A stretch of DNA of 64,000 bases from Longimonas halophila. GTDB taxonomy: Bacteria > Bacteroidota > Rhodothermia > Rhodothermales > Salinibacteraceae. Positions 45,518 through 54,052 of the stretch are shown piece by piece (position 1 is the first letter of the stretch; every line of letters begins with the position of its first letter). The stretch covers positions 1 through 64,000 of the forward strand of contig NZ_PDEP01000002.1 of NCBI RefSeq assembly GCF_002554705.1, read 5' to 3'. The notes under the pieces are model-generated. The model made no database searches, was not told the DNA's origin, and worked only from the letters and a program-made list of their open reading frames with translations. Made by a program: the position numbers and the translations under genes.

Positions 45518-46072
45518 TTAAGCTGCATCCGACATGAATGGCAAGTGCTCTGCCCCACGGACGCCCGCAAATACCCACGGGTCCACCTCATCCGTCGTTT
45601 TCATCACCGCCACGTCTCCCGATGTCTCGAACACCACAGCCAGCACCTGACTCGGATGGGTCACTCCAGCCAGCCGGAGCTTCGAGCGGAGGTCATCTTC
45701 CGACATCCGAACCGTATCGAGATGGTCGGAGAGGACCTGCGCCCCAGCCATCACGAGCACCGGCTCGTTGTCGACCAGCTGCTCGACGGTAGCGGTAAGA
45801 CGGCGCGACGTCGAGACCACGTACTGGATCCCATAGAGCATGGCCATCCCGAATGCACCAGTGAGCAGCGTCGGGGTAGGCGCGAGGATCGTGGAGGCGA
45901 GAACCGAGCCAAATGCGACGGTGATGGCGAAGTCAAAGCTCGACATCTTCGCAAAGCTCCGCAGCCCCGTGATACGCGTGAGAATGAGGAGGGCGATGTA
46001 GATACCAAGGGCCGAGAGCATGACCATAAGCAGGGTCGTGCCGCTCGTCGTGATCCAGCTCCAGTCGATCAT
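45518..46072 (-). CDS. DUF421 membrane protein (YetF-like)
   Basis: A 184-residue protein with three N-terminal helices (about residues 12-32, 43-63 and 68-85), including RITGLRSFAKMSSFDFAITVAFGS, the DUF421 signature. A soluble domain of about 90 residues follows, with EPVLVMAGAQVLSDHL and SEDDLRSKLRLAGV. The family includes B. subtilis YetF; its function is not well established. It is on the same strand as PEP carboxylase, about 156 bases upstream. Confidence 0.87.
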   Translation of the reverse strand: MIDWSWITTSGTTLLMVMLSALGIYIALLILTRITGLRSFAKMSSFDFAITVAFGSVLASTILAPTPTLLTGAFGMAMLYGIQYVVSTSRRLTATVEQLVDNEPVLVMAGAQVLSDHLDTVRMSEDDLRSKLRLAGVTHPSQVLAVVFETSGDVAVMKTTDEVDPWVFAGVRGAEHLPFMSDAA

Positions 46073-46346
46073 GCTTGTCTGAGTTTAGGTGGTGAAATGA
46101 TGTTGACACGCGGTCTAACGCAGGCACTCTGCGCCCAGCGACATTGGCACGCCACAATGCAGGCGCTTAGGGTCTACATCCACTCAGACCAAATCCGGTT
46201 GCCGCATTACGGGGAGCACGTACGCTGTTGAGGCTCACCCCCGTCATCTCGTCGCGGGGCCTGGCCCCCATTCTTGTGGACGGCTGGACGTGTTCTCGTT
46301 CATCCTTAGCTCCCTCCATACCCCAACGACGCATGCAAAATTGGTA

Positions 46347-47333
46347 TCAGTCCTCGTTTACGGGGCGGTTTGCCCAATCATCAGCATATACAGGGGGATG
46401 CGTGGCTGCGTACCCTGCCCGCACAGCCTGAATATGCTCCGATGGCGCGTTTTTCCATGCGGCAGCCCGCTCTTTACTTCGGCGAGTGGTGCTGTAGGGA
46501 TTCGAGGAGGAGCCGCCAGACGCCGCGCTATGAGATGCGATCGCCGCGGGCATCGATGCGTCGTCCCATGCAAGTCCTACGTCGTGGCACAGGCGGCGCA
46601 CCATGCCTTCGGGATCGGTGCAGAGCGTTTCGTATTGCACGGCGGTGTAGGCGTCGTCGGGGCACGCCTGCCGCACGGCCCGATGCGCCAAGCCCTGCAC
46701 CGCGCCGATCTGTCCCCAGAATGATTTGGGCACAGCACTTGGGTCAAGCGGGCTCTCGGCGAGGCGTTCGGGGCTGACGTACTCACGCAGCGTCTGGCTC
46801 GTCCATCCGCGCCGGTACATGCTCTGGGCCACCGCCACCGGATGGCGCACGAGATGAATAACGGTGGGGGCGTAGTGCTTTTGCATCCACCCGACTGCAA
46901 ACGGATTGACCTCTTTGATGAGCACGCGGCGCTCATGGCGGTGGCGCAGGGCCCAGTCGCGTGAGGTGCGTACGGTGGCGTAGGAGAACGCCGGGCATCC
47001 GGCAAAGGCGCGGTCGGCGTAGCGGCGGTAGTGCTTCGGGGCATGGTGGGGGCCTGCATCGGAGACGGCGTATTGCACGTCGGGGTGCCAGCGGCGGCGC
47101 GCTTGTGTGATGGGCTCGCGCAGGTAGCAGGCGTTGTCGGCATACGCCAGCAGCCGCCCCAGCCAGCTCGATCCGCTCCGCGGAAATGCCACGAGCAAAA
47201 TGGGCGGAGACTGCGTGGGAAAACGGCGTGCCAGCAAATCACTACATCCCCCCAGGTTCGCCCACCATACCGGCGAGACGCGGTGTATCAGTCGTTCGAC
47301 CCAGCGGCGGAGGGGAGACGGCGAGGACATCAT
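46347..47333 (-). CDS. Sulfotransferase family protein
   Basis: A 328-residue PAPS-dependent sulfotransferase. The 5'-phosphosulfate loop is VAFPRSGSSWLGRLLAY (near residue 45) and the 3'-phosphate-binding motif is IHLVRHPVAVAQSMYRRGW. No transmembrane anchor is obvious. Members sulfate carbohydrates, lipids or small molecules; the acceptor here is unknown. Two in-frame ATGs, 47333 and 47330, are adjacent; the first is used. The upstream open extension to 47393 is Cys/Arg-rich and looks non-coding. Confidence 0.85.
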   Translation of the reverse strand: MMSSPSPLRRWVERLIHRVSPVWWANLGGCSDLLARRFPTQSPPILLVAFPRSGSSWLGRLLAYADNACYLREPITQARRRWHPDVQYAVSDAGPHHAPKHYRRYADRAFAGCPAFSYATVRTSRDWALRHRHERRVLIKEVNPFAVGWMQKHYAPTVIHLVRHPVAVAQSMYRRGWTSQTLREYVSPERLAESPLDPSAVPKSFWGQIGAVQGLAHRAVRQACPDDAYTAVQYETLCTDPEGMVRRLCHDVGLAWDDASMPAAIASHSAASGGSSSNPYSTTRRSKERAAAWKNAPSEHIQAVRAGYAATHPPVYADDWANRPVNED

Positions 47334-47417
47334 AGGCAGTGGGCAGAAGCATGAGGATGAGCGCGCACGACCACATCCAGCCCCTCTGGGCACCCCCTGC
47401 CAGAAGACGTGCTTCCG

Positions 47418-47627
47418 TCAGTCGGTGGCCGTGTCGCGCTCGAAGTAGAGATAGACGTAGACGGCAAATCCGTACGAGGTGGCGTCGGTAGAGGCCAGGC
47501 GCCAGCCGTCGGCGGTGTACCGATCGAGCAGTTCCTGGATTTCCTCAGACGAGGCCTCGACGATGTGGTTTTTGTTCGTGGTGACCTTCGAGTAATACGT
47601 GCGTGCTTCAACCTTATATTCGGTCAT
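47418..47627 (-). CDS. DUF4177-like small protein
   Basis: A 69-residue soluble protein. MTEYKVEARTY ... LLDRYTADGWRLASTDATSYGFAVYVYLYFER matches the DUF4177 pattern of an amphipathic beta-alpha-beta unit ending in aromatic strands. The function of the family is unknown. The ATG at 47627 starts the recognisable domain; a longer frame to 47741 adds a Cys-rich stretch that is probably not translated. It lies just upstream of the sulfotransferase gene on the same strand. Confidence 0.75.
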   Translation of the reverse strand: MTEYKVEARTYYSKVTTNKNHIVEASSEEIQELLDRYTADGWRLASTDATSYGFAVYVYLYFERDTATD

Positions 47628-47875
47628 GGCGGCGTGGGAGGCCAGGGGTAGAAAGAGTGCGGACCGCTCAACGCGGACGGACCCGCACACAACCGTTGCA
47701 CAGCAGCGGTTCCCCGATTTCTTGCATGTCTTGCATGGCATCGCCCACGTAGGTCAAGCGGTTTCAGGCCGGGCCATCCCGACCGGCTTTCACTGAACGC
47801 TGCGGCGATGCTCCGTGGACGGATGATTTCAGGATAGCTGCCACAATGAGGACGTACGCGCCACCACCCAAAAGC

Positions 47876-50800
47876 TCATTCTGCACTTTCAGGCGCTGCC
47901 TTCTCTGTTAGCTTCTCGGAAGGCGTTGTGCCTGCATCGTTGGGCACGCCGATTGTAATGCGCGTGCCTGCGCCGGGCTCAGCCTCTACGTTGTACCAGC
48001 CGCCAATCATCTCCAATCGCTCACGGATGCTAAAGAGCCCCTGGCCTTCTTCCGTCTCCTCGGTGTGCTCAGCAGGATTGAACCCAGCACCTTCATCACT
48101 CACGGTGATACGCACTGAATCATCATCTGCCGTCACCGTGACGCGGGCTTCGTCGACGTCTGCGTGCTTGACCACGTTGAACAGCAGTTCGCGTGTGGTT
48201 CGAAACAACAGGGTGTGCACGCTCGACTCCAGAGGCGGGCACGGCGTTTCCGTCTCCAGATCTACGGACAGGCCGTACGAGTTCTTCATGTGCAGGGCCA
48301 GCCATTGGAGCGCATCACAGAGCGAATCGTCCCCGATAGGTGGCATCAACTCCGACGACAGGTGCCGTGTAGTCTGAATGGCCGCCTGAAGTTCATCAGC
48401 CACTTTCTGCAGGATCTCGCTGGTGTCCTTGTCGGAGGTGCCCTCGTTGGAGGCACTCTCGTTCGAAGATTGGAGTTGATTCACGCGTATCTGGGCCGCC
48501 ACGAGCAGTTGCTGCAGGTCGTCGTGTAGCACCTGACTCAGACGCTGACGCTCGCGCTCTTCGGCCACCGTAAGCGCTGCGTTCAACGCATGTACCTGCT
48601 CGGTGCGCTGTCGCAGGCGGTCGGTGGCGGCTTTTAGCTTTAGCTCCGACTTTTTGCGGTGCGTGATGTCCATAAACGTAAAGACCACGCCCTCTACCGC
48701 ATCATCGATGGTGCGATAGGGACGAATCCGAATCAGAAACCAGCGGTCGGTCTCGCTCTTCACCTCCCGCTCAAGGGTCGTCTGTTCTTTCAGAACCGTG
48801 CGTGCATCGGCATCCAACTCCGTGTACTCCAGCCGATGCGTGAATGCGCTTATGGAACGGTCCGTATCCTCCTTCTGAATGTTGAACAGGTCTTTTACGG
48901 GCGGCGTAAATCGTTGGATACAAAGCTCCGTATCCAGAAATAACGTCCCGATATCGGTTGCCACAATCAGGTTCTGCAGGTCGCTATTGGCCTGATGCAG
49001 TTCGTTGACCTTGGCTTCGAGCTCCGCGTTCACCGTTTTGAGTTCTTCGTTGACCGATTGGAGTTCTTCCTTGCTGGTTTCCAGCTCTTCAGTCATCGAC
49101 TTATATTCTTCGTTCATCGACCGGAGCTCCTCATTTGCTGCGCGCATTTCTTGCTTCGAGGTTTCATGCTCCTCGATGGTTGTGCGCAACTGATTCTTAG
49201 TCCAGCTCAGCTCCTCCCGCAGGTCGTCGCCTTCCGAATCCCTGCTCACCTTAGCGTCTGCATCCCCATCGAGACGATCGGACACTACTCGATCTTTGAT
49301 AAACATGACCAGAGCCATCCCATTCGCGTTTGCAGACGAGGTGCCTTTCGAGGGGGATACGAAAAGGCGGATCCACTCGGTAGTACCATTTAGCTGGACC
49401 TGCACCGGGGCCGCATTGACCTCTTCTTCGTCAGCAAATGCATTGCGCAGCGATGTTTGCAGCTTGATCTGCAGCTCGGGGCGCACCACTTCCACGATAT
49501 TTGCGCTTGGCGTACCGGCGGGATGCTCCAGATAGCGCCCCACGCCTCTGGAGAGATGCACAATCGTATAGTTTTTATCGACGACCGCACTGGGCGGCGC
49601 ATAGGTCTCTAACATGCGCCGGTGGATCTGAGCAGCCGTCGAACTGCTCGCAGACGGACTGGTTTGCTTTGTCTCTCTCCAGCGCGGCCCGTTGAGCGCC
49701 AACAATGTGGAGGGAAGCTCAGGAACCGTGGTGTTTTCATTCCGCGTGCTTTGGTACAAGCAGTGCGTCTTGTCCACGAGCCGAAACAGGTCGTCTACGC
49801 CACCGGTTGATTCGGAGCTTCCCAGAAAGAGATAGCCGCCGTCGTTAAGCGCATAGTTAAACAGCTTGAACACCGAGGTCTGCAGTTCGCGCCGCAGGTA
49901 GATCAGGAGATTGCGGCACGAGATCAGATCCAGCTTCGAAAATGGAGGATCCCGCAGCAGATCGTGCAGCGTAAAGATGACGCGCTCGCTTAGGATATCC
50001 TTGACTACATACCATGTCTCTTCATCCCGAAAGTAGGTGTTCAGGTAGCGCGTGGGTACATCGGCCGCAATCGACGCAGGGTAGCGTCCGGCCCGAGCCT
50101 TGGCCAGCGCCTCTTTGTCGAGATCCGACGCAAAGATCTGAATCTGCTCGGGGTTGATATCGTGTGTGGCGGCCTCTTCCATCAGCAAGATGGCCAGCGA
50201 ATAGGCTTCTTCGCCCGTAGCACAGCCCGGTACCCATACGCGAATCGGAGTTTCCTTATTCTTATCGGCGTAGATGGCAGGAAGGACCTGATCGCGTAGC
50301 GCGCTGAATGCCTCTGGATTCCGAAAGAAACTACTGACGCTAATCAAGAACTCTTTTCGTAGGCGCTGTGCTTCGGCGGGTTCGTCTTCGATAAGATCGA
50401 GGTAGGCAGATAATGAGGGCACCTGCCGTACCTGCATACGACGCTGGATGCGGCGCAGCATGGTGGGCCGTTTATACCGGTCGAAGTCTTGCCCGGTATG
50501 CATACGCACCTGAGCAAAAATAGCGCGCAGCGTCTCCTGCATGTGAATCCCGGCGCCTACATCGTCGGGGGCGTCTACCGTCTGGAGTGCATGGATGGGG
50601 GTGCTTCCCGTCTCGATGCGCTCGGCCAACTGGGCAGCTGGAAGCACAAAGTCGGCTTCCTGGAGCAGTTCGATGGCAGCGCGAGGCATGCTGTCATATC
50701 CCGCTTCATCGGGCGACTGCACCCCTGTAAGACCACACTGCACCGCGATGGCACGCATTCCCACTGCACCATCGCTGCCTGCTCCCGACAGAATAACGCC

Positions 50801-51202
50801 TACCATCTCCAGATCAGATCGCGCCAGCGAGCGAAAGAAGTGGTCGATAGGCGCTACTCGCCCGGCCGGGTCTTCGAACGCGGTCGAGATCAAGGTATTG
50901 CCGTCCACGTCAAGCGCATGCCCCGGTTCTACCACGTAGACGTGTCCGGCTTCCATATCAGCAGGCTCCGTCACCTGACGCACGGGCATCGACGTGCAGT
51001 GCTGAAGCACCTCTGCCAGCTCGCTTGACTGGTCGGGGACCAGATGCATGACAACAACGAAGACCATGTCTGGGGCCTCCGAGAGTCCTGAAAAGAACTG
51101 CTTCAGGGCCTCAATTCCGCCTGCCGAAGCACCGATTCCCACCACGCGAAGGCGTGACGTAGAATTTTCTTTGGGGGCCTGCGTGGGGGCCATAGCATCC
51201 AT
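47876..51202 (-). CDS. CheB-CheR-PAS-histidine kinase fusion protein
   Basis: About 1,108 residues. Domain order: CheB-type methylesterase (about 18-200) with GIGASAGGIEAL, HLVPDQSS and ILSGAGSDGAVGM; CheR N-terminal helices and methyltransferase (about 210-480) with FLISVSSFFRNPEAF, VWVPGCATGEEAYSLAI and LISCRNLLIYL; a PAS-like region; a long coiled coil (about 670-740: ANEELRSMNEEYKSMTEELE); a second PAS domain; and a C-terminal HisKA_3 kinase with phosphoacceptor His in RLSQVLHDDLQQLL and HATPase DEGAGFNP and GQGLFSIRERLEMIGG. No transmembrane segment or receiver domain is present. Start is the ATG at 51202; a GTG lies at 51226. Confidence 0.92.
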   Translation of the reverse strand: MDAMAPTQAPKENSTSRLRVVGIGASAGGIEALKQFFSGLSEAPDMVFVVVMHLVPDQSSELAEVLQHCTSMPVRQVTEPADMEAGHVYVVEPGHALDVDGNTLISTAFEDPAGRVAPIDHFFRSLARSDLEMVGVILSGAGSDGAVGMRAIAVQCGLTGVQSPDEAGYDSMPRAAIELLQEADFVLPAAQLAERIETGSTPIHALQTVDAPDDVGAGIHMQETLRAIFAQVRMHTGQDFDRYKRPTMLRRIQRRMQVRQVPSLSAYLDLIEDEPAEAQRLRKEFLISVSSFFRNPEAFSALRDQVLPAIYADKNKETPIRVWVPGCATGEEAYSLAILLMEEAATHDINPEQIQIFASDLDKEALAKARAGRYPASIAADVPTRYLNTYFRDEETWYVVKDILSERVIFTLHDLLRDPPFSKLDLISCRNLLIYLRRELQTSVFKLFNYALNDGGYLFLGSSESTGGVDDLFRLVDKTHCLYQSTRNENTTVPELPSTLLALNGPRWRETKQTSPSASSSTAAQIHRRMLETYAPPSAVVDKNYTIVHLSRGVGRYLEHPAGTPSANIVEVVRPELQIKLQTSLRNAFADEEEVNAAPVQVQLNGTTEWIRLFVSPSKGTSSANANGMALVMFIKDRVVSDRLDGDADAKVSRDSEGDDLREELSWTKNQLRTTIEEHETSKQEMRAANEELRSMNEEYKSMTEELETSKEELQSVNEELKTVNAELEAKVNELHQANSDLQNLIVATDIGTLFLDTELCIQRFTPPVKDLFNIQKEDTDRSISAFTHRLEYTELDADARTVLKEQTTLEREVKSETDRWFLIRIRPYRTIDDAVEGVVFTFMDITHRKKSELKLKAATDRLRQRTEQVHALNAALTVAEERERQRLSQVLHDDLQQLLVAAQIRVNQLQSSNESASNEGTSDKDTSEILQKVADELQAAIQTTRHLSSELMPPIGDDSLCDALQWLALHMKNSYGLSVDLETETPCPPLESSVHTLLFRTTRELLFNVVKHADVDEARVTVTADDDSVRITVSDEGAGFNPAEHTEETEEGQGLFSIRERLEMIGGWYNVEAEPGAGTRITIGVPNDAGTTPSEKLTEKAAPESAE

Positions 51203-51470
51203 ATGGGACTGTAGAGAGGGGCGCACGACAGGTTTGACTCGCGCGACGGGTTACTTGCGTACGTAAAGGTATGCGACCTGTGTGCCATCATTAGGGCATC
51301 TGCTTAGATACGATCGACATGATGCCTAATGTGGGGAGAATTGCGTGTACCCAGTACGTTATAATGAATCCGGTTTCATTGGTATTGTTCAAATATAGTG
51401 AACGACGGTGTGGGAACCCCTGCTCTTCTGGATCAGATGCTACTGTGCGCACGGATCATCACACAAATGC

Positions 51471-51504
51471 AAAAGCGCCCCGTCCGTCTCCGAACAGGGC
51501 GCTT
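51471..51504 (-). terminator. Rho-independent terminator downstream of nuoG
   Basis: On the minus strand AAGCGCCCTGTTCG - GAGA - CGGACGGGGCGCTT forms a 14-pair stem including two G-T wobbles, closed by a GAGA tetraloop, and continues as TTTTGCATTTG. It is about 220 bases past the nuoG stop and is the natural end of the nuo transcript. Confidence 0.85.
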
Positions 51505-51573
51505 GCAGAATACTTTTGGGTAGCGGTTCAATGATAAGTGATTGTCATATGGCCGACATCATCGGAGCCAGAC

Positions 51574-51639
51574 AACCCCCTCTGTCTATCAACATCTCCC
51601 CCTTGGAAAAGGGGGAGAAACCCGAAGGGAGAGGGGGTT
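51574..51639. repeat. REP-like nested palindrome
   Basis: Outer arms AACCCCCTCT / AGAGGGGGTT (10 perfect pairs) enclose an inner perfect hairpin CTCCCCCTT-GGAA-AAGGGGGAG at 51596-51617. The architecture resembles REP/REPIN elements spread by RAYT transposases. Only one copy was seen in this window. Confidence 0.75.
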
Positions 51640-51724
51640 CGAATAAGACAAACCTACATTCTACGATAGCCTTATCACTTAGCGTCTACCCACTACCTAC
51701 TTTTGTTCTGCTACAGGTGCGCGG

Positions 51725-53470
51725 TTACGCAGGCTCGCCCGCTTCGGCATCTTCAAGGGCCACGCCTTGCAGGCCCATCGCGTCGTAGGTGGCCCCCTCA
51801 AATGCATCGAGGGCCGACTGCACCTCGTTCATAATGGCCTGGGGTCCCTTCGCATAGTCGAGGTCGAGGCCCACACGATCGGCGATCTGCGGCAGAATCT
51901 CCCAACTGGGCTTGCAGTTGATGCGGTGCGACTCGTTGTGCCAGCGATCGAACGGCGTGCCGTGTTCGTCTTCGCGGCTGGTGCCCATCTCCATCATGAG
52001 CGTGCGGTTCACGCCCTGAATGGCCTTTGCCGGACGCACGCGCTGGGCGCGTCCGTCCTGGTTTACGTAGGTGCCTACGGTCTCCACCACCATGGCGGCG
52101 GGCAGCGCCACATCGACAGCAGGCAGCGTTTCGTTGGTCGTGTTGTAGTAGTGCAGAATCACATCCACATCCTCAAGGTCGGCCAGCGCGCACAGCTCCG
52201 ACGCAACCGGGTCGTCTTCGAGCACGTAGAGCACGTCAATTTCGCCGTTCTGGATGCGCGTGCGCAGCATCTGCATGTCAGCTTCGCGGATGCCAAGGCG
52301 CTCGCAGCCCTGCGCATTGGGCGTCTTGTCGTCGGTGATGAGCCAGTCGTCGCCGGCCCCGGGTTCGATGTGCGGCATGTACACCGGCGTATCGGCCCCA
52401 AGGTGCTCAGCCAGCTGGGTGAGCAGGTAGTTGTCTTCAACGGTCGCGTAGGCAGACCCGACAAACTGGATGCGGTCGCCGTCCACCGGGCCCAGCAGCG
52501 CGGCGGCTTTCGCGTAGGCTTGCGTCCAGTTGGCGTTCACAAGCTGTCCGTTGCTGCGTACCTGCGGACCTTCGGGCCGGTCGTCGTTGAAGCGGTCGTA
52601 GACGAGGCGATCTTCGTCGGGCAGCCAGTATTCGTTCACCTCCATGTTCTGGCGCGGCGTAATGCGCAGCACCTTGTTGTCGCGCACCCAGTACTCGCAG
52701 TTCGCGCCGGTGGCGTTGGTGGTTACGATGGAGGGCGACGAGCTCATCTCCCAGATGCGCGCCTTGAAGCGGAAGTCCGAGGCCGTGAGCGCGCCCACCG
52801 GGCACAGGTCAATCGTGTTCATCGAGTAGGCCTCGTCAAAGTCCTCGCCCGGCGCGGTAATCGGGTAGTTGCGCACGCCCCGGTTGTTGATGGTAAGCTG
52901 CCCACTCTCCGAGATCTCGTCCGTAAAGCGCGTGCAGCGCGTGCAGTTGATGCAGCGCTCGGCATCCAGCGTAACGCGCGGGCCGAGTTTGACGCGCTTC
53001 GGCTTGTGCACTTTGCGGAACTCAAAGCGCGAACCTTCGGGGCCGTACTTGTACGCCTGAATCTGCAAGGGACAGTGCCCCGCCTGGTCGCAGATGGGGC
53101 AGTCGAGCGGATGGTTGATGAGCAGGAACTCCAGCGTGTCTTTCTGCGCCTCGCGCACGGCATCGGAGGTGCGATGCGTTTTCACGACCATGCCGTCTTG
53201 CAGGCCAATCGTGCAGCTGGTCTGCATCCCCGGCATAAACTGGATGTTGGGGTTGCCCTCCTCATCGGTCACCAGTTCGCCGGTGGCGCGGTCGCGCTCG
53301 GGCGTGCCCACCTGCACCAGGCATTGCCGACAGTTGGCCGGGATGGACATGGAGGGGTGGTAACAGAAGTGCGGCAGCTCGATGTCGTGATCGAGGCAGA
53401 ACTGCAGCAGCTTGTCGTGACGGTCGTCATCGTAGGTGTAGACCTGGCCGTCAATTTCAACAGTAGGCAT
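51725..53470 (-). CDS. nuoG: NADH-quinone oxidoreductase subunit G
   Basis: A 581-residue Fe-S subunit of the complex I peripheral arm. It begins with a 2Fe-2S ferredoxin domain (CYHPSMSIPANCRQC), then the His-Cys3 4Fe-4S site (HPLDCPICDQAGHC) and a further cluster (RCINCTRCTRF). The C-terminal molybdopterin-oxidoreductase-like part is shorter than the ~900-residue E. coli protein, as is common in Bacteroidota. The ATG at 53470 fits the family start (MPTVEIDGQVYTY). It is the last gene of the nuo cluster and is followed by a strong terminator. Confidence 0.94.
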   Translation of the reverse strand: MPTVEIDGQVYTYDDDRHDKLLQFCLDHDIELPHFCYHPSMSIPANCRQCLVQVGTPERDRATGELVTDEEGNPNIQFMPGMQTSCTIGLQDGMVVKTHRTSDAVREAQKDTLEFLLINHPLDCPICDQAGHCPLQIQAYKYGPEGSRFEFRKVHKPKRVKLGPRVTLDAERCINCTRCTRFTDEISESGQLTINNRGVRNYPITAPGEDFDEAYSMNTIDLCPVGALTASDFRFKARIWEMSSSPSIVTTNATGANCEYWVRDNKVLRITPRQNMEVNEYWLPDEDRLVYDRFNDDRPEGPQVRSNGQLVNANWTQAYAKAAALLGPVDGDRIQFVGSAYATVEDNYLLTQLAEHLGADTPVYMPHIEPGAGDDWLITDDKTPNAQGCERLGIREADMQMLRTRIQNGEIDVLYVLEDDPVASELCALADLEDVDVILHYYNTTNETLPAVDVALPAAMVVETVGTYVNQDGRAQRVRPAKAIQGVNRTLMMEMGTSREDEHGTPFDRWHNESHRINCKPSWEILPQIADRVGLDLDYAKGPQAIMNEVQSALDAFEGATYDAMGLQGVALEDAEAGEPA

Positions 53471-53521
53471 AGCCGGAGCGAACAATTGGGTCAACAGAAC
53501 AAAAGGGAGGCGCACCAACGG

Positions 53522-54040
53522 CTATCCGTCGGAGGCGGTAAGGCGGACGCCATCAGCAATTAGGTGATACGACGAGCCGGTGGCATCGTTGGCGGCCGCA
53601 TCAGACTTGGGCGCTTCAGCCCCATCGCCGTGCCCGTCGTGCGAGGGCGGGGATTGGGCTACCAGGCGGCCTTGCACCGCAGCCCAACCGCTGGCTGTGG
53701 TAGGCACGGTAAATGCGTATTCCCCCGCGTCGGTTCGCGCCACTTCGACGCGCAACGGTGGCGTGTCGGCGCCGGTGGACAAGGCAAGCCAGCAGCCCTT
53801 ACGCTCGCACACCGCTGAGACGCGCCCTTCGAGCACCACCGTCTGATCCGCGAACTGTGCCGGACTGGCAGCAACACGCTGTACGGGAACAGCCGATCCA
53901 GCGTCTACAGCAGCGCCGTGGGTCGTCTGCGACGGAGCGTCGGGCGCGGTGTCGCCTGATGCACATCCAGCCATACTGACAACAAGAGCCAGCGCAGCAA
54001 CAAGGGAAAGCAGGTCAGAACGCAACATAGGCATAGGCAT
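53522..54040 (-). CDS. DUF4920-like lipoprotein inserted between nuoF and nuoG
   Basis: A 172-residue predicted lipoprotein with lipobox VSMAGC. The mature region contains QTVVLEGRVSAVCERKGCWLAL, the hallmark of DUF4920 proteins (a beta-barrel-like fold with a conserved CWL), followed by VEVARTDAGEYAFTVP and a His/Asp-rich linker. It may sit in the periplasm or outer membrane. Position between nuoF and nuoG, with 12 and 51 bases to its neighbours, indicates co-transcription with complex I genes. Function unknown; the two Cys flanking KG could bind metal or form a disulfide. Confidence 0.78.
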   Translation of the reverse strand: MPMPMLRSDLLSLVAALALVVSMAGCASGDTAPDAPSQTTHGAAVDAGSAVPVQRVAASPAQFADQTVVLEGRVSAVCERKGCWLALSTGADTPPLRVEVARTDAGEYAFTVPTTASGWAAVQGRLVAQSPPSHDGHGDGAEAPKSDAAANDATGSSYHLIADGVRLTASDG

Positions 54041-54052
54041 GGTAGATACAGG

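Larger units (their letters stand above)
51203..51724. other. Intergenic region with terminator and REP-like palindromes
   Basis: About 520 bases between the fusion kinase and nuoG. No gene is supported. It carries the terminator at 51471-51504 and a nested palindrome at 51574-51639, plus a 30-base motif (51669-51698) also seen at 17361-17390. Confidence 0.6.

Noticed and set aside
47628-47741. Cys-rich N-terminal extension of the DUF4177 protein
   Set aside because: The family domain starts at the ATG at 47627 and the upstream part has no recognisable content.
51767-53563. Plus-strand open frame of 598 codons
   Set aside because: Antisense of nuoG; Val/Arg/His-rich without domains. The same applies to the long plus-strand frames over nuoF and nuoE/nuoD.
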